Source: Spirilliplanes yamanashiensis (lineage in GTDB: Bacteria; Actinomycetota; Actinomycetes; Mycobacteriales; Micromonosporaceae). Taken from it: a stretch of DNA of 64,000 nucleotides. Both the position numbers and the translations under genes were made by a program. Under the pieces are notes generated by a model that saw only the letters and a program-made list of their open reading frames with translations, was not told the origin of the DNA and made no database searches. The stretch covers positions 62,001 to 126,000 of the forward strand of contig NZ_BOOY01000036.1 in the NCBI RefSeq assembly GCF_016863475.1. The letters are read 5' to 3'. How positions within the stretch are numbered: the stretch's first letter is position 1; each line of letters opens with the position of its first letter. Of the stretch, positions 8,005-16,163 are shown in pieces.

Positions 8005-8036
8005 GGCCTGGACTTTCGTCCAGGCCTTTTTCCTTT
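8005..8036 (+). terminator. Rho-independent terminator of tRNA-Ala
   Basis: A perfect nine-base stem GGCCTGGAC at 8005-8013 and GTCCAGGCC at 8018-8026 with loop TTTC is followed by TTTTTCCTTTT. This is a textbook intrinsic terminator and one of the few U-tracts in the window. Confidence 0.9.
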
Positions 8037-8706
8037 TCCGCTCCCTGCGGCCCCCGCGGTCCGTCGCCGAGCCGGTTCGCGCGGGTCGATCATCGCCGGA
8101 TCCGGCCCGGCGCCTCCTCGACGGCCGGGCGGGGGCCGGGGCGGCCGCGACGATGTGCGAAAGCCCCCGGCCCGCCCTCGATCGGAGGCGGAGGCCCGCC
8201 CTGGGGACGTTGAGTCGGGACTCCTGCGACCAGGGGGAGAGCATCCGCTGCCGAGGTTCTGGTCGGTCGCCATGAGATGCACACGGACTTTCACCGTGTT
8301 GCGCTTGCCGGGCACCTCCTCGCCGGAGACCTCGGCATAGACGCCGACCTCGTCGCCGTGGCAGACCTCCCAGTTGACGCGCTCGCCGACTCCGACGGTG
8401 AGGCGCGGAGTCTCCACCGGGTACTCGCGCTTGAAGCGGGAGATGGTTCCTTCCTGCCGGCAGCTGCCGGGGTGGGCGATTCGATTCGGGGTGCGGTGAT
8501 GGGCCGGCTCGCCGGGATCACGAACCGGGCGGCCGTCGTGGCGGGGGCGCACATGCCCGCAGCAGCGTCGTTCCGGCTACACCGCGATCCCGCCCGTTCG
8601 GGCGCCTCCAGGCGCATGCCACGGGCCGCGAGCGGGCGGTGGCGCCTCGCCCCGCGCGCGGACGGCGCCATCGGTGCGGTCGCCGGCGGTCGGCCGGCGG
8701 TCGGCG
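8037..8706. other. Gene-poor interval with a coding-like remnant
   Basis: No complete gene is visible between the tRNA terminator and the fn3-like gene. Open frames here are antisense or composition artefacts. The only coding-like part is the minus-strand stretch at 8245-8450, listed separately. The remainder shows mixed third-position composition and no recognisable signals. Confidence 0.5.
8245..8450 (-). pseudogene. Coding-like fragment without a clear start or stop
   Basis: On the minus strand about 65 codons have the strong third-position GC bias of real genes and read as a plausible beta-rich segment including VGVGERVNWEVCHGDEVGVY and GEEVPGKRNTVKVRV. The bias begins just after a GGAAGG sequence but at an ATC codon, and fades after about 8247 while the frame runs on without a stop through the tRNA. 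The fragment may be a decayed gene, or a small gene whose ends I cannot define. No family is recognised. Confidence 0.3.
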
Positions 8707-9861
8707 TCAGCAGCTTCGGCTCAGGGTGACGGTCACCGCGGTGGACCGCCAGGTGCTCGCCGCCGACTGCAGGCTGTAGGTGAACGTGCCGTTGCCGACC
8801 GTGGTGTCGGTGTACTCGTTCGTGCCGCTGCCCGCGACGGTGACCGTGGCCTCCGTGACGCCGCCGTTCGTGCGCACCAGTTCGTAGCCGGTCGCCCAGG
8901 CGGGCACGCCCGCGGTGTTCCACGACGTGACCACCTGGCCCCTGGTGGCGGCCAGGATCGGCACCTGGACGCCGATCCGGTACTGGGCGCCGCTGTGGGT
9001 GACGGTCGTGTCGCCGGTCGGCCCCGGCGCGGCGGCCGCGATGTCGCCCACGCGGCCGGTGACGGTGTTCGTGGCCGGTGACGCCGACAGCAGGGTGCTC
9101 ACGTTGCCGAGTGCGGTGCCTGTGGGGTTGGTGTAGTTGGGGGCCGTGTTGGCGCTGCGGACACCCTGCAGCGCCAGCACGAGGGTGTTGGCCGCGGCGG
9201 TGGTCACGCCGGGCGCTGTCGTGGTGGTGCCGCCGCTGACGTTCGCCGACCACAGCGTTCCGGCCGCGCCGAACGGGGTGCTGGTGCTGACGTTGCGGTA
9301 CACCCGCACCATGCCGATCGCCCGGCCGGCGACGGGCGCGAACGCGTAGCTGGTGGGCTCGGCGGCCGTCATCCACCGGTACAGGATGAAGCCGGCCATG
9401 ATGCTGGAGCTGGGGTTGTAGACGCTGACGGCCGTGGTGAACGCCGGGGTCCCGCCCGACGCGGTGGGCATCGCGTTGTTGCCGGCGAACATGACGACCA
9501 CGATCAGGTCACCGACCTCCGCGGTCGGCCGGGTCAGCGTGACGGGGGCGCCGTTGGACGCGCCCTCCGAGGCCGCGCTCGTGGCGATCAGCGCCGGCAT
9601 GGGGCCGACGCCGCCGCCGGTGCAGCTGGAGACGGCGGTCAGGTCGGACGGCGGGGGCAGCGACTCGGCGGAGAAGGTGCTCGCCGGGCTGCCGGTGAAC
9701 CCGGCGAAGGCCGCGCCGGTCCGTGGGAGCTGACAGACCGCGAGCAGGGGCAGCAGGGCCGCGAACGCGGCGACCAGGACGGAGCTGCCGGCTCGCTGAA
9801 GGCGACGGCCCACGACGACACCCGCCCTCCGCTTCTCCCTGCCCGTACACGAGAGATCCAT
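8707..9861 (-). CDS. Exported protein with C-terminal fibronectin-III-like strand region
   Basis: The 384-residue product begins with a basic stretch and a hydrophobic signal segment at about residues 24-45, so it should leave the cytoplasm. The mature part is rich in Thr, Ser, Ala and Val. The C-terminal 100 residues, with VTSWNTAGVPAWATGYELVR and a later NEYTDTTVGNGTFTYSLQ segment, look like a fibronectin type III module. The central part resembles surface-layer or spore-coat style beta proteins but is not assignable. ATG 9861 has a GGGGA ribosome-binding site; GTG starts a few codons later are possible. It stands alone on the minus strand, behind the RsbW-like gene. Confidence 0.7.
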   Translation of the reverse strand: MDLSCTGREKRRAGVVVGRRLQRAGSSVLVAAFAALLPLLAVCQLPRTGAAFAGFTGSPASTFSAESLPPPSDLTAVSSCTGGGVGPMPALIATSAASEGASNGAPVTLTRPTAEVGDLIVVVMFAGNNAMPTASGGTPAFTTAVSVYNPSSSIMAGFILYRWMTAAEPTSYAFAPVAGRAIGMVRVYRNVSTSTPFGAAGTLWSANVSGGTTTTAPGVTTAAANTLVLALQGVRSANTAPNYTNPTGTALGNVSTLLSASPATNTVTGRVGDIAAAAPGPTGDTTVTHSGAQYRIGVQVPILAATRGQVVTSWNTAGVPAWATGYELVRTNGGVTEATVTVAGSGTNEYTDTTVGNGTFTYSLQSAASTWRSTAVTVTLSRSC

Positions 9862-9929
9862 CGTTCCCCGCTGGGGTCGCGGCGGCGGACGGATCGGGGT
9901 GCGGCGCGGTTGCGGGCGGCGGGCCCGGC

Positions 9930-10370
9930 TCACCCGGCGGCGACGCCCGCGGTGCCCGGTCCGGGGGTCAGGGGGTGCTCCGGCAGGCGTACCCAGACGC
10001 GTTTGCCGCCCTCGTGGTCGTGGGTGCCCCAGGCGCAGCCGAACGCCTCGATGAGCGCCACCCCCCGGCCGCCGGCGGCGAGCCGGGCCGGGTCCAGGGA
10101 CGTGGGGTCCGGCTGGGTGGGCAGGACGGCGGAGCCGTCGGCGACGCTGACGACGACGCCGCCGTCGTGGGCCTGCAGTTCCAGGGACAGGCAGCCGCCG
10201 CCGTGCAGGACGGCGTTGGCGACCAGTTCGCTGACGACCAGGCGGGCCAGGTGGAGCCAGTCCTCGTCGGCGTAGCCCCACCCGTGCAGGACCGGCGCGA
10301 CGGCGTGCCGGGCGGCCCTCGGCGCCTCGGCGCCGAGCGGCAGGTCGAAACGGGCGGTCAACTCACTCAC
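9930..10370 (-). CDS. RsbW-like ATP-binding regulatory protein
   Basis: The 146-residue protein consists of one GHKL ATPase domain of the anti-sigma-factor/serine kinase type. It has the N-box SELVANAVLHGG near residues 48-59, a short G1 box around VSVADGS, and the G2 box GGRGVALIE near 98-107. Actinobacteria carry dozens of such stand-alone domains that bind sigma factors or phosphorylate STAS antagonists. No sigma factor is adjacent, but a STAS gene (27339) and a PP2C phosphatase gene (37324) occur elsewhere in the window. Start is GTG 10370. Confidence 0.85.
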   Translation of the reverse strand: MSELTARFDLPLGAEAPRAARHAVAPVLHGWGYADEDWLHLARLVVSELVANAVLHGGGCLSLELQAHDGGVVVSVADGSAVLPTQPDPTSLDPARLAAGGRGVALIEAFGCAWGTHDHEGGKRVWVRLPEHPLTPGPGTAGVAAG

Positions 10371-10569
10371 GGCGGCGCAAATCCTTCGACACTGGCGACG
10401 GACTCCAGCATGACACCGTCCCGCGACGGCATCGGTCTGACCTTTGGGGTGCGCGGACCGGCCAGGGCGGCCGGGAACTGCGCCGCGGGTGGCGGCGACT
10501 AACGCCGTGTGCGCCGGCGGAGATCACCGCGGGTGCGTGCCCCGTGTCGCCGATCGACGAGGACCGCCG

Positions 10570-12015
10570 ATGACCGTCACCTCCGAGCTCACCGAGTCGC
10601 CCGAGCCCGCCGGGGCCGCCCCCGGCCCGCCGCCGCGGGAGGGGCGCCGGCCGTCCGCGTTCGGTGCGCTGCTGCTGCGGCTGCACTTCTACGCCGGGGT
10701 GCTCGTCGCCCCGTTCCTCGTCGTCGCCGCCGTCACCGGGCTGCTGTTCACCGTGACGCCGCAGCTCGACGCGGTGCTCTACCGCGACCAGCTCACCGTG
10801 GACCGGCCCGGCGGCGCGGCGCTGCCGCTGGCCGGGCAGATCGCCGCCGCCCGGGCCGCGCACCCGGACGGCGCGCTCGCCGCGGTCCAGCCCGGCGGCG
10901 GCGACGACACCACGCGGGTGGTGTTCTCGCTGCCCGAGCTGGGGGAGAAGCAGCACACCGTGTACGTGGACCCGTCCACCGGCCGGGTGCAGGGCACGCT
11001 GACCACCTGGTGGGGGGCCACCCCGGTGACCACCTGGCTGGACGACCTGCACCGCAACCTGCACCTCGGCGCGGCCGGGCGGCACTACTCGGAGCTGGCG
11101 GCGAGCTGGCTGTGGGTGCTCGCCCTCGGCGGGGTCGTGCTGTGGTGGCGGCGGCGCCGGCGGGTCGCGGCGCTGTTCGCCCCGGACCTCGGCGCCCGCC
11201 GCGGGGTGCGGCGCACCCGCGGGTGGCACGCCGCCACCGGCGTGTGGCTCAGCGCCGGCCTGCTCGTGCTGGCCGCCACCGGGCTGACGTGGTCGCGCTT
11301 CGCGGGCGGCAACTTCACGGCCGCCCTCGACGCGCTCGACGCGCGTACCCCCGAGTTGTCGACCGGCCTCGCCGGCGCGCCGGCGGCCGTCGGCGGGCAC
11401 CACGGCGGCGGGGCCGTGACCGCCGCGCCGGTCGACCCGGCGGCCGCCGACACCGTGCTCGGCGTCGCCCGCGGCGCCGGGCTCACCGGGCCGGTGGAGC
11501 TGACCGTGCCCGCGGACGCCGCCTCCGCGTGGACCGTCACCGGCGTCGACAACACCTGGCCGGTCGGGCTCGACCGGGTGGCCGTGGACCCGGCGACCGG
11601 CGCGGTCACCGCCCGCAGCGACTTCGCCGACTGGCCGCTGCTCGCCCAGCTCAGCAAGCTGGGCGTGCAGGCGCACATGGGCAAGCTGTTCGGCGTCGCC
11701 AACCAGGTGCTGCTCGCCGCCCTGGCGATCGGGCTGCTGTGCGTGATCGTGTGGGGGTACCGGATGTGGTGGCAGCGCCGCCCCACCCGGGCCGGCCGCC
11801 GCGCCCTCGCCGGCGCCCCGCCTGCCCGGCGCGCGTGGATCGGGCTGCCCGGCTGGGCGATCATGGGCGGCGTCGTCGCCGTGTTCGGGCTCGCGTGGGC
11901 GCTGCCGCTGTTCGGCGTGCCGCTGGCCGCGTTCCTGCTGATCGACGCGGCGGTCGGCGCCGTCCGGCGGCGGCGCCCGGCCGCGCCGGTCTCCCCGGCG
12001 CCCGCGGGGCGGTAG
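10570..12015 (+). CDS. PepSY-domain membrane protein (PepSY_TM family)
   Basis: The 481-residue protein has membrane helices near residues 35-58, 173-190, 222-240, 378-398 and two more near the C-terminus, alternating with two extracytoplasmic PepSY-like domains. Conserved His residues sit beside the helices in RLHFYAGV, DDLHRNLHLG, RGWHAATG and QAHMGKLFG, a pattern shared with PepSY_TM proteins of the iron-uptake and ferric reductase type, where they may bind haem. That reductase role is inference. ATG 10570 is preferred over the upstream in-frame frame opening at 10444, which has poor coding bias. It is transcribed divergently from the RsbW-like gene. Confidence 0.8.
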   Translation: MTVTSELTESPEPAGAAPGPPPREGRRPSAFGALLLRLHFYAGVLVAPFLVVAAVTGLLFTVTPQLDAVLYRDQLTVDRPGGAALPLAGQIAAARAAHPDGALAAVQPGGGDDTTRVVFSLPELGEKQHTVYVDPSTGRVQGTLTTWWGATPVTTWLDDLHRNLHLGAAGRHYSELAASWLWVLALGGVVLWWRRRRRVAALFAPDLGARRGVRRTRGWHAATGVWLSAGLLVLAATGLTWSRFAGGNFTAALDALDARTPELSTGLAGAPAAVGGHHGGGAVTAAPVDPAAADTVLGVARGAGLTGPVELTVPADAASAWTVTGVDNTWPVGLDRVAVDPATGAVTARSDFADWPLLAQLSKLGVQAHMGKLFGVANQVLLAALAIGLLCVIVWGYRMWWQRRPTRAGRRALAGAPPARRAWIGLPGWAIMGGVVAVFGLAWALPLFGVPLAAFLLIDAAVGAVRRRRPAAPVSPAPAGR

Positions 12016-12038
12016 CCGGGCGGGGTCCGCGGGCGGGG

Positions 12039-12161
12039 CTACAGCCAGCCGGCGAACGCGGCGACCAGCGCGCCCGTGCCGAGCAGCCCGCTCGCGGTGA
12101 GCAGGACGGCGCTGGTGACGGAGTTGCGGTGGCGGTCGCGGGCGGTCGAGCGGTTGAGCAC
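12039..12161 (-). CDS. Possible 40-residue single-helix membrane peptide
   Basis: A minus-strand frame starting at GTG 12161 encodes 40 residues: a short basic N-terminus (RSTARDRHRN) and a hydrophobic helix ending in AAFAGWL. Third positions are GC-rich and the segment is open further upstream without a better start. It sits between two convergent genes. It could be a small membrane protein or the remnant of a longer gene; no family is recognised. Confidence 0.3.
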   Translation of the reverse strand: MLNRSTARDRHRNSVTSAVLLTASGLLGTGALVAAFAGWL

Positions 12162-12183
12162 CGACCACAGGCAGGACGGAGAC

Positions 12184-12212
12184 GGCGGGACGCGCGTCGC
12201 ACGCGTCCCGCC
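12184..12212. terminator. Terminator after the beta-helix gene
   Basis: A perfect 11-bp inverted repeat, GGCGGGACGCG at 12184-12194 and CGCGTCCCGCC at 12202-12212, with a seven-base loop lies just past the stop codon of the minus-strand beta-helix gene. Confidence 0.7.
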
Positions 12213-12228
12213 GCCGGTCAGCTGGTCG

Positions 12229-14082
12229 TCACAGGGTCGGGTACTCCGCGATGTACACCGGGGCGCCCACGTTGGTGGAGTCCGCCGGGCCGCCCACGCC
12301 GTTGACGACGTGGTCGACCGTGCCGGCGCTGAGGTTCACCGTCATGATGTGGTGCAGCTTGACCAGGCTGCGCGTCGGGACCTCGAAGCCGTTCTCGGTG
12401 TGGATGGACGGGTTGTTCTGGTTGAAGACGTACACCCCGCCGCCCCACAGGGTGTGCCGGCGGACCTTGTTCGACACCTTGTAGCCGGCCCAGCCCTCGA
12501 CCTTGCCGTTCATCCAGTCCGCCTGCGTCGGCGGGTCGTACGGCAGCTCGTTCTGGTAGAGGATGACGGTGCCGTCCTCGCCGTTCCAGATGGTGTTGTA
12601 CTGCTGGAAGTGCTCGACGAACAGGCCGGTGGCGGTCACCCGGTCGCCGTTCACGACGACGCCGTTGCGGCCGATGTTCGTGTTCCAGCGCTGGGTGTCG
12701 GTGAAGCCCTCCACGCCGTGGTCGCCGCGCCACACCCAGGTGTGGTCGATGAGCACGTCGTCGCTGTTGATCTGCAGGGCCACCTGCACCTTGCCGACGT
12801 GCGGGCCGCCGACGCGGAAGTACACGTCCGACAGGGTGGTGGGGTTGTCCCGCTTGCTCTTGCCCTTCTTCGTGCCGACCTTCAGCAGGTGCTTCGAGGT
12901 GACGAGGCCCGCGTCGATCGTGACGCCGGCGACGACGATGCCGGGGGCGTCGCCGACCACCACGGGGGTGGCGCCGCCGACCGCGGTGAGGGTGGCGTGG
13001 CCGATGCCGAGCACGACGGTGTTGGCGCGGTCGACCTTGATGCTCTTGGCGATGTCGTACAGGCCGGGGGTGAGCAGCAGGTGCTTGCCGTTGCGCAGGG
13101 CGCGGTTGATCTCGTTCACGCCGCTGGCCGGGGTGGCGACGAAGAAGTCGCTGAGCGGCAGCGTGCGGCCCGGGGTGAGGCCGGCGCCCCACGACACGCC
13201 GCGGGTGTTGCGCTGCGCGGACGGCACCCGCACCTGGTAGCGGCCACGGGCGTCGGTGAACAGGTACGGCTTCTCGCGGCTCACCGGGGTGCGGTCGAGC
13301 GTCGTGTACGGCGGGTTCGGGAAGCCGGCGTCGTCCGGGGCGCCGACGACGCCCGCGAAGACCTGGTTCCACACGCCGTTCGACCAGCCGGCGACCTCGG
13401 TGTTGCGGGTCAGCCACTGCTGCTGCGAACCGTTGGTGACGGCGGGCAGGCGCGAGTCGGCGATGAAGCCGCCGCTGGCGAACTGGGGGCCGGCGGTGCA
13501 GTAGTCCATGAGGGACAGTCCGCCGCCGGTGATGTTCAGCCGGCGCATCGACACCGCCTGCGAGACGGCCCAGAAGTTGGCCGACGAGCGGCACCCGTCC
13601 TGGCCGGCGGTGTTGATGTTGATCGACAGGTTCGACAGGGTGCGCCAGAAGTTCACCAGCGCCAGGCAGTTGCCCGCGCCGCCCTCGGTGAGGCAGCGGT
13701 TGTACACCTCGACCTTGCCGTTGATCACCACGTCGGTGGGGGCGGCGCCGAGGCCGGCGATCTCCGTGTAGTAGCCGACCTTGATCTGGAGCGGGTTCTC
13801 GGCGGTGCCGTACACCCCGGGCTTGAAGAGGAACGCGCGGCGGGTCGTGCCCATCTCCGCGTCGACCAGCTGGGCGTGGGTGGCGTCGAGCGCGGCCTGG
13901 ATGTCGTCGACGGGCATGGCCGGGTCGAACACGGTGACGTTCGCGCCGAACAGCGCGGCCGGGGCGGCCGCCGCCGCGGCCCGCGGCGCCGCGGGCGCCG
14001 CCGCGTCCGCCGTGCCGGTCAGCGCCACGGTGGCCGTGAGCGCGAGACCGAGCGCGAGCACCCGGCCCAGTTGCGTCCTCAT
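12229..14082 (-). CDS. Secreted right-handed beta-helix protein (pectate-lyase/GH55-like fold)
   Basis: The 617-residue product has a clear export signal (MRTQLGRVLALGLALTATVAL, cut near ADA at residue 27-28). The body is rich in short strands, Asn and Gly ladders, as in DAPGIVVAGVTIDAGLV and NTNIGRNGVVVNGDRVTA, typical of parallel beta-helices. Conserved patches include SQQQWLTRN, NGVWNQVFAG and the HTWVWRGDHG motif. Homologues in actinomycetes and fungi are often labelled adenylyl cyclase, a name without sequence support; a polysaccharide lyase or glucanase role is more likely. Catalytic residues cannot be assigned by eye. Upstream lies a long AT-richer control region. Confidence 0.75.
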   Translation of the reverse strand: MRTQLGRVLALGLALTATVALTGTADAAAPAAPRAAAAAAPAALFGANVTVFDPAMPVDDIQAALDATHAQLVDAEMGTTRRAFLFKPGVYGTAENPLQIKVGYYTEIAGLGAAPTDVVINGKVEVYNRCLTEGGAGNCLALVNFWRTLSNLSININTAGQDGCRSSANFWAVSQAVSMRRLNITGGGLSLMDYCTAGPQFASGGFIADSRLPAVTNGSQQQWLTRNTEVAGWSNGVWNQVFAGVVGAPDDAGFPNPPYTTLDRTPVSREKPYLFTDARGRYQVRVPSAQRNTRGVSWGAGLTPGRTLPLSDFFVATPASGVNEINRALRNGKHLLLTPGLYDIAKSIKVDRANTVVLGIGHATLTAVGGATPVVVGDAPGIVVAGVTIDAGLVTSKHLLKVGTKKGKSKRDNPTTLSDVYFRVGGPHVGKVQVALQINSDDVLIDHTWVWRGDHGVEGFTDTQRWNTNIGRNGVVVNGDRVTATGLFVEHFQQYNTIWNGEDGTVILYQNELPYDPPTQADWMNGKVEGWAGYKVSNKVRRHTLWGGGVYVFNQNNPSIHTENGFEVPTRSLVKLHHIMTVNLSAGTVDHVVNGVGGPADSTNVGAPVYIAEYPTL

Positions 14083-14527
14083 CGATCGGGTCCTCTCCGC
14101 AGTTAATCAACTTTTAATCGATGCTTCACAGCAAGCGACATCCGGCGATGCAAGTCAATGGCGCCCGGACGTCCCGGAACCACGCTGGGCTGGTCGGCGG
14201 ACGGGCGGCCGGGCGCGAGGCCCGGCGCGACGAGCCGAAGGGCTGAATGACCGGGGAAAAGTGTTAGCCGGAGGGGCGCTCGCGGGGCCGGCGCATCCAC
14301 GGCGGCCGTTGTCGCCGTGTCATTCCGGCGAATTCACCCCGTCGGAAGCATAATTGCCGGAATTGCCCACCATTAGCGGACGGGTGTGCTCGCATATGTT
14401 CCGCAACGGAAAATCACTGCCCGGGTTCCCGACGGCGTCCCGCGAACGCGGGGCGGCACCGGCACGGCCAGCAGCACCGGTCGCGCCGCGGGATGCGCGT
14501 GAGTGCCCCGGGCCGGCCTCGGAGGTA
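14083..14527. promoter_or_regulatory. Divergent control region between beta-helix and NlpC/P60 genes
   Basis: This 445-base interval contains no gene I can support. Its left end is the most AT-rich spot of the neighbourhood and holds TTAATC at 14103-14108 and again at 14114-14119, an 11-base-period direct repeat about 20-35 bases upstream of the beta-helix start. An imperfect palindrome CATCCGGCGATG lies near 14140-14151. The right part carries the element shared with the M23 gene and then a leader of about 140 bases before the NlpC/P60 start. Confidence 0.5.
14351..14390 (+). promoter_or_regulatory. Upstream element shared with the M23 peptidase gene
   Basis: TAATTGCCGGAATTGCC at 14351-14367 contains AATTGCC twice with a nine-base period, and GGACGGGTGTGC follows at 14378-14389. 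Fourteen of 17 bases of the first block and 11 of 12 of the second match the region at 2739-2773. The spacing between the blocks differs by five bases. Confidence 0.4.
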
Positions 14528-15313
14528 GTGCTGCACCGCAAGTCCACCCGCCGTGCCCTGACCGTGGGCGTGGCCGTCCTGGCCGTCATCGGCCCCGTGT
14601 CCGAACCTCCCGCCCCCGCGGCCGAACCGGCCGCGCAGCTCGCCCCGGCGGCGCCCACCGGCGACGCCGGAGGCCCAGCCACCGGCGACGCCCGCCCCGC
14701 GGCCGCCGGTGACGTCCCGGCCGGTGCCGGATCTTTGCTGGCCGACGCGCTCGCCATGCGGCGCGAAGCCGCCCCCGCCGCCCGCTCCGTCGTGCGGCCC
14801 GTCATCCACCGGCCCGCCGCGCACCGGCCCGTGATCCACCGGCCCGCCGCGCACCGGCCGGTCATCCACCGGCCCGTCGTCCACCGGCCCGCCCTCGCGG
14901 TGCGGCCCGTGCTCGCCGCCCGCACCGGGCCCGTCGTGCAGCGGCGCGGCGCGCCCGCCGTCAGCGCCATCCGGCTCGCCGCGATGCGGCGGGTGGTCGC
15001 GTTCGCGCGGTCGCAGGTCGGCAAGCCGTACCGCAGCGGCGGGATCGGGATGCGGGCCTTCGACTGCAGCGGGTTCACGATGCGGGCGTACTCGCTGGTC
15101 GGGGTGCGGCTGCCGCACTCCTCCGGCCGGCAGGCGGCGCGGGCCCGGACGATCCCGTGGTCGCACGCGCTGCCCGGCGACCTGGTGGTCGGCCCCGGGC
15201 ACGTCGGCATCTACATGGGCCGGGGCCGGATGATCGACGCGGGCACGTCGCGCACCGGGGTCGTGTACCGCAAGGTGTACCGGGGGCTGCGGACCGCGCG
15301 GCTCTACAGCTAG
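14528..15313 (+). CDS. Secreted NlpC/P60 peptidoglycan endopeptidase
   Basis: The 261-residue protein has an export signal (residues 1-28), an Ala/Pro-rich linker with a ten-residue HRP repeat at residues 90-119, and a C-terminal NlpC/P60 cysteine peptidase domain. The catalytic Cys180 is in FDCSGFT and His225 in GPGHVGIYMG; the third polar residue is not obvious because the usual position reads DAGTSRTG. The enzyme should cut stem peptides in the cell wall. GTG 14528 gives an intact signal peptide; its GGAGGT site is only two bases away, so the start is uncertain, and the frame is open to 14354. The stop TAG shares CTAG with the convergent gene's stop. Confidence 0.85.
   Translation: MLHRKSTRRALTVGVAVLAVIGPVSEPPAPAAEPAAQLAPAAPTGDAGGPATGDARPAAAGDVPAGAGSLLADALAMRREAAPAARSVVRPVIHRPAAHRPVIHRPAAHRPVIHRPVVHRPALAVRPVLAARTGPVVQRRGAPAVSAIRLAAMRRVVAFARSQVGKPYRSGGIGMRAFDCSGFTMRAYSLVGVRLPHSSGRQAARARTIPWSHALPGDLVVGPGHVGIYMGRGRMIDAGTSRTGVVYRKVYRGLRTARLYS
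14795..14884 (+). repeat. Three 30-bp in-frame repeats in the NlpC/P60 linker
   Basis: Three tandem 30-base units beginning at 14795, 14825 and 14855 encode RPVIHRPAAH, RPVIHRPAAH and RPVIHRPVVH. The first two are nearly identical at DNA level. Such units can expand or contract by slippage and vary the linker length. Confidence 0.8.
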
Positions 15314-15531
15314 GCCGCGGGGCCGGCCTCGATCAGCAGGCGCCGGTCGACGCCGGCCTCGTCGAGGATCCGCTCGACGGCGCTGATCGACAGCCAGTCG
15401 ACGACGTCCTCGCCGTGCACGATCCGGTACCAGCGGCTGCGTCCACGCCGGACGATCTCGACGCGCCAGGCGCCGTCGGGGGTCTGCATCGCACCCTCGA
15501 CGGTGCCGCCGCCGGGCGGCCCGGCCGTCAT
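15310..15531 (-). CDS. Small protein of unknown function at the end of the pilus operon
   Basis: The 73-residue protein is soluble, with a beta-hairpin-like WRVEIVRRGRSRWYRIVHGEDVVDW core and a C-terminal helix AVERILDEAGVDRRLL. I do not recognise a family. Its ATG at 15531 overlaps the stop of the upstream PilW-like gene as ATGA, so it is translated as the last gene of the type IV pilus operon and may act in pilus control. Its TAG stop shares the tetranucleotide CTAG with the stop of the convergent NlpC/P60 gene. Confidence 0.72.
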   Translation of the reverse strand: MTAGPPGGGTVEGAMQTPDGAWRVEIVRRGRSRWYRIVHGEDVVDWLSISAVERILDEAGVDRRLLIEAGPAA

Positions 15532-16163
15532 GCCGGCATCGTGTACGGGCACGGCGTGCTCAGCCCGGGCGGCGTGGTCAGCCGCTGCGCGGCGGGCACG
15601 GTGTTCTGCGCGGTGTACGTCAGGTTGTACGACTGCTCGGCGCCGCGCCCGGCCGCGCCCTGGCCGGTGCTGAGGGTGACCGTCAGGCGGTCGAAGTTGC
15701 TGACGGCGTCGAGCGGCTGGACGGTGAACGGCGTGGCGGCGGGCGGCACGAAGCCCGGCGCGAGGGCGCGGAACGTCCCGGCCGTGGACGCGCCGGTGGT
15801 GGGCCAGCGCCGCTCCACGAGGGTGACCCGGGCGGCGTCGCCGTCGTTGTCGGTGGCCGGCAGCCAGAGCTGCACGCACTTCTCGACGCCGTCGTCGGGG
15901 TCGACCATCACGAACCGCACCGACCAGCCGTTGGTCTCCGCCACCTGCGGGAAGATGCGCTTGGCGTAGCGGATCTCCCGTTCCAGCCGGGTGAACGCGG
16001 TGGTGGTGCGCAGCTGCACGACGGCGTCGGCGTCGGCGCGGTTGAGGGTGCGGTACATGAGCAGGACGCCGCCGGTGAACACCGACATCACCACGGCCAT
16101 GATCGTCATCGAGATGAGCACCTCGAACAGGGTGAGGCCCTCGTCGTCGCGCAGCCGGTTCAC
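15528..16163 (-). CDS. Type IV pilus minor pseudopilin, PilW/GspJ-like
   Basis: The 211-residue protein has a class III prepilin signal: a short basic leader ending in Gly (NRLRDDEG), then LTLFEVLISM with Glu at position five of the mature protein and a long hydrophobic helix. PilD would cut after that Gly and methylate the new N-terminus. The size and a globular domain with Cys residues fit tip-complex pseudopilins of the J/W type. GTG 16163 overlaps the stop of the upstream pseudopilin gene (GTGA). A fused-looking frame reaching to 17195 is only the neighbours' alternative frame. Confidence 0.82.
   Translation of the reverse strand: MNRLRDDEGLTLFEVLISMTIMAVVMSVFTGGVLLMYRTLNRADADAVVQLRTTTAFTRLEREIRYAKRIFPQVAETNGWSVRFVMVDPDDGVEKCVQLWLPATDNDGDAARVTLVERRWPTTGASTAGTFRALAPGFVPPAATPFTVQPLDAVSNFDRLTVTLSTGQGAAGRGAEQSYNLTYTAQNTVPAAQRLTTPPGLSTPCPYTMPA

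Noticed and set aside
7880-8010. Minus-strand frame containing LEPLTPTLPVW over the tRNA.
   Set aside because: This is the antisense of tRNA-Ala and a well-known false ORF.
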